A DNA stretch of 64,000 nucleotides, taken from contig NZ_JBANFI010000004.1 of NCBI RefSeq assembly GCF_045055655.1, positions 310,001 to 374,000 of the forward strand. Reading direction: 5' to 3'. This DNA is from Marinospirillum alkalitolerans. Lineage in GTDB: Bacteria > Pseudomonadota > Gammaproteobacteria > Pseudomonadales > Halomonadaceae. This document shows positions 52,016 to 61,423 of the stretch, one piece after another; the first letter of the stretch is position 1, and each line of letters begins with the position of its first letter. Both the position numbers and the translations under genes were made by a program. The notes below the pieces were generated by a model. That model saw only the letters and a program-made list of their open reading frames with translations. It had not been told where the DNA came from and ran no database searches.

Positions 52016-54739
52016 CTAGTCGTCAATCGCCTCTGCTGCGCTATCGGCTGCTGGTGCATCGCTCACATCCGAGGTGGCTGCTGCATCTTCTTCCAGCTCG
52101 GCCTCGTCTTCATCTACATCCTGTACACGGACAGTACCACACAGCTGCTCATCATCACTCAAGCTGATCAGCTTCACACCCTGAGTATTGCGCGAGGTAA
52201 TCGACACTTCATCAACCCGCGTGCGTACTAGCGTACCGCGATCGGTGATCAGCATCATTTCCTCACCATCTTCGACCTGAATCGCCGAGACCAAAGCGCC
52301 GTTACGCTCACTGCATTGCATCGCAATCACACCTTGACCCCCGCGCCCTCTGAGAGGGAAGGCTTCAAGACGGGTGCGCTTACCATAACCATTTTGCGAT
52401 GCCGTCAAAATATAAATCGGACGCGCATCCTGCTGCTGGGCATCCACCTGGCTGGTTTGCGTCTCAGTGATCGTTTCAGCTTCACCTTCTTGATCACCTT
52501 CCTCCGCCTCCACCCAGGTGGATCGAGGAATGATCAGGCTGATCACTTCAGCCTCATCAGGCAAACGCACGCCCCGGACACCCCGAGCAGTCCGGCCCAT
52601 CGCACGTACTTGGCTTTCTTCAAAGCGAATGGCTTTGCCCGCACTGGTCAAGAGCAGCACATGGTCTTCACCTTGTGTAATCGCCGCGCCAACCAAACGA
52701 TCGCCTTCATCCAGATCCAGCGCAATCAGGCCACTAGAACGCTGACGCGAGAATTGATCCAGGCTGGTTTTCTTGACGGTTCCGCGTGAAGTCGCCATAA
52801 AAATAAAATGATCTTCACGGTATTCACGCACCGGCAAAATGGTGGTGATCCACTCGCCTTCTTCTAGGGGCAACAGGTTGACCAGCGGACGACCACGCGA
52901 TCCACGCGTACCAGAAGGAATATCGTAGACCTTGAGCCAGTAGACCTTGCCACGAGTCGAGAAGAGCAACACCGTATCATGGCTAGAAGTCACCAGCAGA
53001 TGCTCGATCACATCCTCATCCTTCATCGCGGTGGCTGACTTGCCGCGACCACCCCGACGCTGGGCACGATAGTCACTCAAAGGTTGAGACTTGGCATAAC
53101 CGGAGCGGGAGACGGTGACCACTCGCTCTTCTTCGGCGATCAGATCTTCCATCGAGAAATCTTGGCGGCTGGCAATGATCTCACTGCGACGCGGATCGGC
53201 ATATTCAGCGCGAACCTGCTGCAGCTCTTCACGGATCACCTGCATCAATAAGGCTGGATCAGCCAGAATCGCCAGATACTCAGCAATCTTGACTAACAGC
53301 TCTTGGTATTCAGCCAGCAGCTTTTCATGCTCCATGCCCGTCAGGCGATGCAGACGCAGGTCGAGTATCGCCTGAGCTTGCGCTGGAGAAAGACGATATT
53401 GATCCTGCTGCTCGCTCAAACCCAAGCCTTCTGGCAGGTCATCTGGCTGGCAGGCCGTAGCACCGGCTTTTTCCAGCATCTGCACCACCTGTCCGGGCAC
53501 CCAAGCTTGCGCCAGCAAAGCAGCCTTGGCCTCGGCCGCAGAAGGTGAAGCCTTGATCAGGGCAATCACTGGATCGATATTGCTCAGCGCAATCGCCAGA
53601 CCTTCCAACAGGTGGCCTCGCTCTTTGGCTTTGCGCAGCTCAAACACAGTACGTCGTGTGACCACTTCTTGGCGGTGACGAACAAAGGCTTCGAGCAGCT
53701 GCTTTAAATTCAGCAGCATCGGCTGACCGTCTTTTAAGGCGACGATATTAATGCCAAAAACATTCTGCAAGGCCGTTTGGGTAAACAGGTTGTTGGCGAG
53801 GACTTCAGGCGATTCGCCTTTTTTGACCTCGACCACGATGCGCATGCCCTCTTTGTCTGACTCATCGCGCAGCTCGGCGATACCTTCGATCTTCTTCTCT
53901 TTGACCAGCTCTGCTATGCGCTCAATCAAGCGCGCCTTATTGAGCTGATAAGGAATCTCAGTAAAGACCAAGGCCTCACGATTGCCAATCGTCTCAATAT
54001 GGTGCTTAGCACGCATATAAATCCGACCGCGCCCAGTGCGGTAGGCTTCGACGATGCCGGCACGACCATTAATAATCGCGCCAGTGGGGAAGTCAGGGCC
54101 AGGGATATATTCCATCAACTGATCAATGGTGAGTTCTGGCTCATCAATCAAGGCCAAGCAGCCATCGACCACCTCACCCAAGTTGTGTGGCGGAATGTTG
54201 GTGGCCATACCGACCGCGATCCCAGCAGAGCCATTAATCAGCAGATTCGGAACACGTGTTGGCAGCACTGCAGGGATCTTCTCTGTGCCGTCATAGTTAT
54301 CGACATAGTCCACGGTTTCTTTTTCTAAATCCGCCAGCAGCTCGTGACTCATTTTGGTCATGCGGATTTCGGTGTAACGCATCGCCGCAGCGGAATCACC
54401 ATCAACCGAACCGAAGTTACCCTGACCATCGACCAGTAGATAACGCAAGGAAAAAGGCTGAGCCATCCTGACGATGGTGTCGTAAACAGCAGAATCACCG
54501 TGAGGGTGATATTTACCGATCACATCACCGACCACACGGGCCGACTTTTTATAGGGTTTGTTCCAATCGTTTTTGAGCTCGTGCATGGCGAAGAGCACAC
54601 GCCGGTGCACAGGCTTGAGACCGTCACGCACGTCTGGCAGGGCGCGTCCGATGATGACGCTCATCGCATAGTCTAAATAGGATTGCTTGAGTTCATCCTC
54701 AATATTGACTGGATGGATCTCTTTTGCGATTTCAGCCAT
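52016..54739 (-). CDS. gyrA: DNA gyrase subunit A
   Basis: 907 residues. The cleavage domain has the catalytic Tyr122 (AAAMRYTEIRM) and quinolone-determining region HPHGDSAVYDTI with Ser83 and Asp87, the wild-type pair. The C-terminal pinwheel carries beta-strand repeats including the GyrA box QRRGGRGK. The family's acidic C-terminal tail is present (residues about 875-907; many Asp/Glu). An insertion rich in Glu/Gln lies in the C-terminal domain (VEAEEGDQEGEAETITETQ). It introduces negative supercoils with GyrB. Divergent from a small unknown gene. Confidence 0.97.
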   Translation of the reverse strand: MAEIAKEIHPVNIEDELKQSYLDYAMSVIIGRALPDVRDGLKPVHRRVLFAMHELKNDWNKPYKKSARVVGDVIGKYHPHGDSAVYDTIVRMAQPFSLRYLLVDGQGNFGSVDGDSAAAMRYTEIRMTKMSHELLADLEKETVDYVDNYDGTEKIPAVLPTRVPNLLINGSAGIAVGMATNIPPHNLGEVVDGCLALIDEPELTIDQLMEYIPGPDFPTGAIINGRAGIVEAYRTGRGRIYMRAKHHIETIGNREALVFTEIPYQLNKARLIERIAELVKEKKIEGIAELRDESDKEGMRIVVEVKKGESPEVLANNLFTQTALQNVFGINIVALKDGQPMLLNLKQLLEAFVRHRQEVVTRRTVFELRKAKERGHLLEGLAIALSNIDPVIALIKASPSAAEAKAALLAQAWVPGQVVQMLEKAGATACQPDDLPEGLGLSEQQDQYRLSPAQAQAILDLRLHRLTGMEHEKLLAEYQELLVKIAEYLAILADPALLMQVIREELQQVRAEYADPRRSEIIASRQDFSMEDLIAEEERVVTVSRSGYAKSQPLSDYRAQRRGGRGKSATAMKDEDVIEHLLVTSSHDTVLLFSTRGKVYWLKVYDIPSGTRGSRGRPLVNLLPLEEGEWITTILPVREYREDHFIFMATSRGTVKKTSLDQFSRQRSSGLIALDLDEGDRLVGAAITQGEDHVLLLTSAGKAIRFEESQVRAMGRTARGVRGVRLPDEAEVISLIIPRSTWVEAEEGDQEGEAETITETQTSQVDAQQQDARPIYILTASQNGYGKRTRLEAFPLRGRGGQGVIAMQCSERNGALVSAIQVEDGEEMMLITDRGTLVRTRVDEVSITSRNTQGVKLISLSDDEQLCGTVRVQDVDEDEAELEEDAAATSDVSDAPAADSAAEAIDD

Positions 54740-54912
54740 GCATCTTCGTCCTTCTGAGGTTAAATAGAGATGGTGCCGATTATACCCTTTTGTCGCGCTC
54801 AGGTCATCGCACAGGAGACTGTTTCAGTTGATCGAAATCCAGTAAGATGAAGAACATAGAGTCTTTGCTTTCTATACTACTGAATCCACCCCCACAAAAA
54901 AGGAGTCTGTCG

Positions 54913-55188
54913 ATGAGCAGCTCAAGTGAAATTGACAAAGCCCGCGCTCTTTCTGAACTCAGGCAGTTTCTGAAAAAGCTCCTACTGGAGCCCGGCACGC
55001 TCGAAAAAACACTCGAGATAGCCCAGCGTCACTATGGCGATCATAAGATGCTCGATAAGGTTGCTGAAGACATCAGCAGCGAAACACTGGTTAAAATTTC
55101 TGAGGACCCCAAAGAACGTACGCTGGCAGACACCTTGTTTTTGGATCTACTCAAAGAAGTGGTGGAAGAAAGCAAAGCACTGTATTAA
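54913..55188 (+). CDS. small helical protein of unknown function
   Basis: 91 residues; not recognised. Highly charged and predicted helical, with no membrane segment or Cys. Repeated Leu spacing (LRQFLKKLLLEPGTLEKTLEIA; DLLKEVVEESKAL) suggests a helical bundle. AGGAG lies seven bases before the ATG at 54913; an upstream in-frame ATG at 54847 would add 22 residues without a ribosome site. Divergent from gyrA, and followed after 79 bases by a membrane protein gene. A stable hairpin (55196-55230) sits in that gap. Confidence 0.7.
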   Translation: MSSSSEIDKARALSELRQFLKKLLLEPGTLEKTLEIAQRHYGDHKMLDKVAEDISSETLVKISEDPKERTLADTLFLDLLKEVVEESKALY

Positions 55189-55195
55189 GACGAGC

Positions 55196-55230
55196 GCGGC
55201 CAAGGCGATAGACCCTGTCGCCTGAACCGC
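55196..55230 (+). other. intergenic hairpin
   Basis: GCGG (55196-55199) with CCGC (55227-55230) encloses AGGCGA (55203-55208) with TCGCCT (55218-55223). No T run follows. It lies between the two unknown genes and could affect relative expression. Confidence 0.45.
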
Positions 55231-55267
55231 GATCGAGGACAAGGACTCAAAGACGAGGAGAGGCGTC

Positions 55268-55972
55268 GTGTCATTCGCTTCTGTGCTTGGACTCAGCGTT
55301 TTATTGCTGACGCATCTCATCAGCCCGTGGCTGCTGCAACACTCGCATCGCGCAGGCTGGCTGGCCCCTGTAGCAGGTGGTGTTTCAGTTAGCTATGTCT
55401 TTTTACAGCTGCTACCAAAACTCACCTACAGCGATCATCTCTTAACCGAAACAGCGCGCCAGATGGCTGCACGCTGGCAACATCATGGGTTTCTGCTCGC
55501 CTTAATCGGACTGATTTTATTTCTTGGCTTAGATCGCAGCAGCCGCCAGCACACATCTTGGATACGCGTACAACGCGCCCATCTGCTCCTTGGCATCTAC
55601 AGCCTTTATAACTTTATCATTGGATATTTGCTTCCCGCCCACTATGCCCTAGGTGGCACGCGCTCGACTTTTTTGTTCAGCCTTGCCATGGCTTTGCATT
55701 TTTTCCTGATTCATCATCTGCTCGCCCCTTCTTTTTCTGCCGGCAACACACGCATCGCGCAAATCAGCTTTGCCGCTTTTTGCTTGCTAGGCTGGATGAG
55801 CGCAACGCTGCTTCCCATCAACTGGGTGTTTCTTGCCTTGCTCCTCTCCATTTTGGCTGGTGCGATGATCCTGTTGACGCTTAAGGAAGAAATACAAGAA
55901 GAGAGCTTGCAGCGCTTCGGCTTATTCATCCTTGGCGCTGCTGGCTATACGCTACTGGTGATGCGGATTTAG
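55268..55972 (+). CDS. polytopic membrane protein, function unknown
   Basis: 234 residues, about seven or eight membrane helices. The first segment (AGGVSVSYVFLQLLPKL, about residues 38-54) resembles the helix of ZIP-type metal transporters in which Glu or Pro follows such a motif, but no His-rich loop is seen and a ZIP assignment is weak. Starts with GTG at 55268 after GAGGAGAGG. Convergent with lipB, overlapping by four bases. Confidence 0.75.
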   Translation: MSFASVLGLSVLLLTHLISPWLLQHSHRAGWLAPVAGGVSVSYVFLQLLPKLTYSDHLLTETARQMAARWQHHGFLLALIGLILFLGLDRSSRQHTSWIRVQRAHLLLGIYSLYNFIIGYLLPAHYALGGTRSTFLFSLAMALHFFLIHHLLAPSFSAGNTRIAQISFAAFCLLGWMSATLLPINWVFLALLLSILAGAMILLTLKEEIQEESLQRFGLFILGAAGYTLLVMRI

Positions 55973-56616
55973 GACCAACCTTGCTGCCGCTGTATCTGAG
56001 TATGTCCAAGACGGGACACCAGCTGCTGCACAACCCCTTCGGTCGCTGCGACCAAGTCGATATCAGGACGCCAATCAGCAAGGCGTGCTGTCTTTAAGCC
56101 TGCATAGCCACAGGGATTAATCCGCTCAAAAGGCTCTAAATCTGGCGCAACATTCAAGCTCAGGCCATGAAAACTGCAACCACGGCGCACTTTCAAGCCA
56201 AGCGCCGCTATTTTTGCGCCCTCGACATACACGCCGGGCGCATCAGGGCGCGCATAGGCCTCGACCCCCAACTCAGCCAAATAGGCCACGAGGCTTTGCT
56301 CGATCAAATTAACAAGATCGCGCACGCCATAGTGAAGACGCTTGATATCCAGCAGCAGATAGATGACCAGCTGCCCCGGACCGTGCCAGGTCACTTGTCC
56401 ACCACGATCCACCTGCACCACAGGAATATCACCCGGATTGAGCAGGTGCTCTGCTTTGCCTGCCAAGCCCTGAGTAAACACCGAGTCATGCTCCAAAATC
56501 CACAACTCATCGGCTGTATCGGCAGTACGCTGCTCTGTAAAGGCCCGCATACGCTCCCAAGTTGGCGTATAAGGCTGACGCCCCAAATGACGCTCGATCA
56601 AGGCAGATTCCACCAT
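55969..56616 (-). CDS. lipB: octanoyltransferase LipB
   Basis: 215 residues. Family motif RGGQVTWHGPGQLVIY (about residues 70-85) holds a conserved His, and the later GCSFHGLSLNV and INPCGYAGLKT region carries the catalytic Lys/Cys pair (Cys in PCGYAGL). It moves octanoyl from acyl carrier protein to lipoyl domains. The ATG at 56616 starts just after the ybeD stop (TGATCATG); a GTG two codons upstream overlaps it. Usual partner lipA lies outside or elsewhere. Confidence 0.95.
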   Translation of the reverse strand: MVESALIERHLGRQPYTPTWERMRAFTEQRTADTADELWILEHDSVFTQGLAGKAEHLLNPGDIPVVQVDRGGQVTWHGPGQLVIYLLLDIKRLHYGVRDLVNLIEQSLVAYLAELGVEAYARPDAPGVYVEGAKIAALGLKVRRGCSFHGLSLNVAPDLEPFERINPCGYAGLKTARLADWRPDIDLVAATEGVVQQLVSRLGHTQIQRQQGWS

Positions 56617-56618
56617 GA

Positions 56619-56906
56619 TCACAGCACCATATGCACACGACCTGTTGCTTTTAAGGCCTGAAACAAACGATCCAGATGCGCTGGACTCTCCGCCTTCACG
56701 GTCACCCGGACCGATTGGAAACGGCCATTTCGACTGTCGACCACCGTCACGCTCTGTTGATGATATTCAGTGGCTTCTCCAACTAACACATCAAGGATGC
56801 TGACTTTAAAATCTGGCGCCGCTTCTCCCATCACCTTAATTGGATAATCACAGGGGAAATCAATTTTAGGCGCATTGGCTTCAACACTAGGATTAGAGTT
56901 CGACAT
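56619..56906 (-). CDS. ybeD: YbeD/DUF493 family protein
   Basis: 95 residues from ATG 56906. Ferredoxin-like alpha-beta fold pattern (FPCDYPIKVMGEAAPDF, SVTVVDSRNGRFQSVRVTV, LFQALKATGRVHMVL) typical of YbeD, between dacA and lipB as in E. coli. The role is unclear; a link to lipoylation is inferred from linkage. AGGTG lies eight bases before the start. The frame extends 20 codons further up without support. Confidence 0.93.
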   Translation of the reverse strand: MSNSNPSVEANAPKIDFPCDYPIKVMGEAAPDFKVSILDVLVGEATEYHQQSVTVVDSRNGRFQSVRVTVKAESPAHLDRLFQALKATGRVHMVL

Positions 56907-57034
56907 ACTTTTCACACCTACATACTGGGCCAGACAAGAAGACCAGGTCCGCCTTATCAAAGCCATCTAAAAATAAAAAAGAGAGGCTGTTTTTAGCCTC
57001 CCTTCTGCCACATGAGCGCTGATCAGAGACTCCC

Positions 57035-58198
57035 TTAGCTCAGCAGCCCACTAAAGAACATAATCAGACTATGCCATAAACGCTTGAAAAAACCACCGCG
57101 CTCGAGGTTCTCCAAAGCAAAGACAGGTTCTTGCTTGACCACCTCACCGTTGAGGCTGATCACCAGTTGACCCACCTGATCACCCACCACCAGCGGGGCC
57201 TGTAAATTGGGATGAAGGACGATCTCAGCCTGGAGCTGCTCCTGCGCGCCACGCGGAATTGTGGCATAGAGATCTTCCGTCAGGCCAACACGCACCGAGG
57301 TACGCGCTCCCTTCCACACCCGCGCCTCATCCAGATCCTGATAGGCCTGATAGAGACGGGGGGTCTCAAAATAGCGAAAACCATAACTCAAAAGCTTCTG
57401 GCTTTCTTGCGTCCGTGCTTCATCACTACGCGTTCCCATCACCACCGAGATCAAGCGCATATCATTACGCACAGCAGAGGCCGCTAAACAGTAGCCTGCC
57501 TCACTGGTATGGCCGGTTTTCAATCCATCCACACTGGCATCACGCCACAATAAGCGGTTGCGGTTGGTCTGACGGATATTATTAAAGGTGAACTCTCTTT
57601 CTGAGTAGATCGAGTAGTGTTCTGGGTAATCCATGATTTTCACGCGTGACAAGATGGCCAAATCACGTGCTGTGGAGTAGTGGTTCTCATCTGGCAGGCC
57701 AGTTGAATTCATAAAGTGGGTGTTGGTCATGCCCATCAAACGCGCGTGCTGGTTCATCAAATCAGCAAAAGCCGTTTCGCTGCCGGCCAAATGCTCGGCC
57801 ACGGCTACGGAAGCATCATTGCCGGATTGAATAATCACCCCGCGCAACAAATCTTCAATCGAAACAAAAGTGCCTTCTTGGACAAACATGCGGGATCCGG
57901 GCATACGCCAAGCGCGTTCGCTGATGCGCACCATATCATTCAGCTCGACGGTTCCCTGATGAATCTCATACTCCAGCAGATAACTGGTCATCATTTTGGT
58001 CAAACTGGCAGGCGGCAGGCGCTCATCCGCATTATGCTCAGCAATCACCGCACCACTATGAGCATCGATCAGAATCCATGAAGAAGCAGCCAGCTGTGGG
58101 GGTGCAGGAATCATCACCTGCGACGCCCACCCCATCGAGCTCACCAATAACCAGCCACTGAGCACCCAACCTATCACGCTGCTTTTCTTGTACAACAT
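57035..58198 (-). CDS. dacA: D-alanyl-D-alanine carboxypeptidase (PBP5/6 family)
   Basis: 387 residues with a signal peptide (about 1-25). Active site Ser in SLTK (about residue 66), SGN (about residue 125) and KTG (LKTGHT), with the beta-rich PBP5 C-terminal domain and an amphipathic membrane-anchoring helix at the end (FKRLWHSLIMFFSGLL). It trims the terminal D-Ala of peptidoglycan stem peptides in the periplasm. GGAAG before the ATG. Confidence 0.96.
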   Translation of the reverse strand: MLYKKSSVIGWVLSGWLLVSSMGWASQVMIPAPPQLAASSWILIDAHSGAVIAEHNADERLPPASLTKMMTSYLLEYEIHQGTVELNDMVRISERAWRMPGSRMFVQEGTFVSIEDLLRGVIIQSGNDASVAVAEHLAGSETAFADLMNQHARLMGMTNTHFMNSTGLPDENHYSTARDLAILSRVKIMDYPEHYSIYSEREFTFNNIRQTNRNRLLWRDASVDGLKTGHTSEAGYCLAASAVRNDMRLISVVMGTRSDEARTQESQKLLSYGFRYFETPRLYQAYQDLDEARVWKGARTSVRVGLTEDLYATIPRGAQEQLQAEIVLHPNLQAPLVVGDQVGQLVISLNGEVVKQEPVFALENLERGGFFKRLWHSLIMFFSGLLS

Positions 58199-58301
58199 AA
58201 CTCTTCCTTTTCTTAACCTAAAAATCTTTAAAAGCTCGTCAAAGCGGATCTCTGCGCAAGCGGCTCACCCTGAGCACTGGGTGTATCTTGACGATCGTCC
58301 T

Positions 58302-59186
58302 CTACTGACGCACAAGCAAAGGTCGACCTAAATCACTGGCCTCGAGCTGGCGTATTGCTGCTTGTACTGGCTCGCCTTCCGCCAGAGGCCCAACCTGCAC
58401 ACGGTAGAGCCTGGGCGATCCTTGACTGGATAAAATCCGCACCGGCGCTTGCGTCATCCCTCGAACTCTTTCTTGCAAGCGGGTCGCGGCCTCAGCATCC
58501 GCCAGTGCCGCCACTTGCAGGAACACGCTCGATTGCGCTGCCACTTGAGTCGGGTTCTCACGCTGCCAGGCCAGCGGATCGATCGCCTCAACACGCACCC
58601 GCCCCGTTCCCGTCTGGACTATACCTAAGCGATAGGCTGCCGCATAGGACAGATCAATGATCCGCCGTCCAACAAAAGGACCGCGATCATTAATACGCAC
58701 GATAACCTGACGTTGATTATCCAAGTTAGTGACACGCACATAAGTTGGAATCGGCAAGGTGGTATGGGCTGCGGTCATGGCATACATGTCATAGACCTCA
58801 CCATTGGAGGTTAAGTGCCCATGAAATTTAGTGCCATACCAAGAAGCAATGCCTGTTTGTACAAAACCCTGGCTGGAAGGCAGAACGCGATAGGTTTCTC
58901 CAAAAACCGTGTACTGGGCCGCATTACCCTGACGACTACGCGGCTCAACACGCGGGATGGCGTCAGGAATCCGCGACACATCGGGCGGGTTCGCGGGCAG
59001 ACCATCGACACGCTGGGTATAGCGCCCGCCGCCAGAGCTGGTGACTCTATCTTGCAGCGTATAAACCGACTGTCCACTTGGCGAGTGAGCACCGAACACG
59101 CCACCTCCGCCACCGACAGAGCAGCCTGTCAGCAGTGCGATGCCTGCCAGTGCCACCAACCTTAACGCTACATCACCTCGCTTCAT
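58302..59186 (-). CDS. rlpA: septal-ring lytic transglycosylase RlpA
   Basis: 294 residues. Lipoprotein signal with lipobox LLTGC (Cys about residue 22), a double-psi beta-barrel domain (about 105-200; GIASWYGTKFHGHLTSNGE, MTAAHTTLPIP, VRINDRGPF with the catalytic Glu/Asp region) and a C-terminal SPOR domain (about 220-294) that binds denuded glycan at the septum. An outer-membrane lipoprotein. Lies between dacA and mltB as in other gammaproteobacteria. Confidence 0.94.
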   Translation of the reverse strand: MKRGDVALRLVALAGIALLTGCSVGGGGGVFGAHSPSGQSVYTLQDRVTSSGGGRYTQRVDGLPANPPDVSRIPDAIPRVEPRSRQGNAAQYTVFGETYRVLPSSQGFVQTGIASWYGTKFHGHLTSNGEVYDMYAMTAAHTTLPIPTYVRVTNLDNQRQVIVRINDRGPFVGRRIIDLSYAAAYRLGIVQTGTGRVRVEAIDPLAWQRENPTQVAAQSSVFLQVAALADAEAATRLQERVRGMTQAPVRILSSQGSPRLYRVQVGPLAEGEPVQAAIRQLEASDLGRPLLVRQ

Positions 59187-59234
59187 CCCACTTACTCTCG
59201 CTCATCGATCAGCTGTCTGCTGCGGACGGGCATT

Positions 59235-60269
59235 TTAATCCATCCCTAAAGACCTGGCCAGATCATAGACTGCCAGTGCATACATACGGCTATGGTTGTA
59301 GCGCGTGATGACATAGAAGTTATTCAGGCCTAAAACATAACGGCTGGATTCTTCAGCAGTACGAAAAGCCATCGGGATCACGCGTTCCGCGTCCTCGAGG
59401 CTGGCATCTACACGCACACCAGCCGCGCGTACTTCAGACCAAGGCTGGCGATTGAAGCGATTGGCACGCAACTCAGGCAGGGCCGATTCATCCCCTGTCA
59501 AGCGGAACTCATGCGCCACAGCCGCGCCGCGCTGCCAGCCATGGGCTTCAAAATAACGCCCGACTGAGCCTATGGCATCCACTGGGTTGGTCCAGATATC
59601 GGCAAAACCATCGCCATCAAAATCAACGGCGAAATCACGATAGCTGGTGGGAATAAACTGCGGATAGCCCATCGCACCGGCATAGGAGCCCATCGGCAGG
59701 CTGGGATTCAAGCCGGTTCGACGGGTCAGCTCTAAAAACTCGATCAACTGGCCACGGAAAAAGGGCGCGCGTGGCGGATAATCAAAGGTCAGCGTCGCTA
59801 GGGCATCCAGCACACGATGTCGCCCCTTGTTGCGACCATAGAAGGTTTCAACGCCGATAATCGCCGTGATCATTTCAGCAGGCACGCCATACTGCTGCTC
59901 AGCACGTTGCAGTGCGTCTGCATAACGAGTCATAAACTCACGTCCTGCCTGCGCCCGTGCTTCGGTCAGAAAAATCTGACGATAGTCATACCACTGCAAG
60001 ACGCGCTCGGCAGGACGAGCGATCAAATCCAGAATATCCTGTCGCTGACGGGCCTCAGCGAGCGTCGTGACCAGCCACTGGCGCTCAAACCCCCGCTCAT
60101 TGACCAGCAGTTCGATCAATTCAGCCACATCCTCGCGTGTTTCTGGATGATAAACCTGCGGATGGGCGAGCAGGTTTTGGCTCCACACCAGTAGCAAAAG
60201 CAAGCTCAGCATGAGCCTGACACGCACGTTTCTTGTCTGTCTCAGCGAGACCGGGGTTAAATGGATCAC
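59235..60269 (-). CDS. mltB: membrane-bound lytic murein transglycosylase B
   Basis: 344 residues. Slt-type domain with the catalytic Glu in IIGVETFYGRNKG, MGSYAGAMGYPQFIPTSYR and DFDGDGFADIW as in family 3 transglycosylases. The N-terminus has a Sec-type hydrophobic stretch with no lipobox, so it may be periplasmic or membrane-anchored rather than a lipoprotein. GTG 60269 is preferred because AAGGAG lies five bases upstream; ATG 60284, overlapping the rodA stop, has no ribosome site. Confidence 0.94.
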   Translation of the reverse strand: MIHLTPVSLRQTRNVRVRLMLSLLLLLVWSQNLLAHPQVYHPETREDVAELIELLVNERGFERQWLVTTLAEARQRQDILDLIARPAERVLQWYDYRQIFLTEARAQAGREFMTRYADALQRAEQQYGVPAEMITAIIGVETFYGRNKGRHRVLDALATLTFDYPPRAPFFRGQLIEFLELTRRTGLNPSLPMGSYAGAMGYPQFIPTSYRDFAVDFDGDGFADIWTNPVDAIGSVGRYFEAHGWQRGAAVAHEFRLTGDESALPELRANRFNRQPWSEVRAAGVRVDASLEDAERVIPMAFRTAEESSRYVLGLNNFYVITRYNHSRMYALAVYDLARSLGMD

Positions 60270-60283
60270 GTTCACTCCTTTCA

Positions 60284-61423
60284 TTATTTATCGACTAAAG
60301 CCTTGTGCGTGTGAATAGACATCAGAATACCGAATCCGATCAATAAACTGATACTAGAGGTGCCGCCAAAGCTCACCAGCGGCAGCGGCACTCCAACAAC
60401 AGGCAATAAACCACTGACCATACCAATATTGACAAAAAGATAAATGAAGAAGGTCATGATAATGGCTGCAGCCAGCAAACGTGAGAAACTGGTGCCGGCT
60501 TGCATCGCAATCGACAAACCACGCCAGATAATCAATAGATACAAGCTCAGTAAGACACAAACACCAATAAAACCCCATTCTTCCGCCAAAACCGCAATAA
60601 TAAAGTCCGTATGCCGCTCAGGAAGGAACTCCAGCCGTGATTGCGTTCCCTGTAGCCACCCCTTCCCTTCTAATCCACCAGAGCCGATGGCGGTTTTGGA
60701 TTGAATGATATTCCACCCTGTTCCCAGCGGGTCGCGCTCGGGATGCAAGAAGGTGAGCACCCGATTACGCTGGTAATCATGCATCACCATCCATAAGGCG
60801 GGCAAAGCAGCGGCGGCCAGGCCGATAAAGCTAAAAATCAGCTTCCAACTTAAACCCGCCAGAAACAAGACCACCAAACCTGAGGCAGCCACTAAAAGAG
60901 AAGTGCCCAAATCCGGCTGTCTGGAGATCAGCAACACCGGCACTGCCAGCAGAGCGAAAGAGATCATCAAATGCTTCCACCCAGGCGGCAGATGGCGTCG
61001 CGCTAAAAAGCTGGCCAGCATCAGCGGCAAGGCGAGCTTCATCAGTTCGGATGGCTGAAAGCGAAATCCAGCTAGGGCGATCCAACGCTGTGCGCCCTTG
61101 GCATCCGTACCGACGAACAGCACAGCAACGAGGGCCGCCAGACTGGCCCCATAAATCCACGGTGCCCAATGCAAGAGCGTGCGTGGCTGAATCTGCGCGA
61201 CAGCAAACATCAGCATCAGGCCCAAAACAAAGCGATGCAACTGCGCCTGGGCCACCGCCCATTGGCCACCAGAGGCACTATAGAGCACAACCAACCCTGC
61301 GCCCATCAGGAGCAGCAAGCCTCCAAGCAACCAAGGATCAAGATGCAGGCGTGTCAGCCAGTTCTCTTTACGCCTCAGGTGCTTTTCTGCACCAGGCAGC
61401 TTCCATTGAAAATCACGGGGCAT
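60284..61423 (-). CDS. rodA: rod-shape glycosyltransferase RodA
   Basis: 379 residues, ten membrane helices of the SEDS family. Conserved LHPERDPLGTGWNIIQSKTAIGSGG loop, TDFIIAVLAEEWGF and GVPLPLVSFGGTS are intact. RodA is a peptidoglycan polymerase of the elongasome and acts with PBP2. GAGG precedes the ATG, and the gene overlaps the mrdA end by 11 bases. Confidence 0.96.
   Translation of the reverse strand: MPRDFQWKLPGAEKHLRRKENWLTRLHLDPWLLGGLLLLMGAGLVVLYSASGGQWAVAQAQLHRFVLGLMLMFAVAQIQPRTLLHWAPWIYGASLAALVAVLFVGTDAKGAQRWIALAGFRFQPSELMKLALPLMLASFLARRHLPPGWKHLMISFALLAVPVLLISRQPDLGTSLLVAASGLVVLFLAGLSWKLIFSFIGLAAAALPALWMVMHDYQRNRVLTFLHPERDPLGTGWNIIQSKTAIGSGGLEGKGWLQGTQSRLEFLPERHTDFIIAVLAEEWGFIGVCVLLSLYLLIIWRGLSIAMQAGTSFSRLLAAAIIMTFFIYLFVNIGMVSGLLPVVGVPLPLVSFGGTSSISLLIGFGILMSIHTHKALVDK

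Noticed and set aside
54470..54500. Quinolone-resistance change in gyrA
   Set aside because: Positions 83 and 87 are Ser and Asp, the usual susceptible residues.
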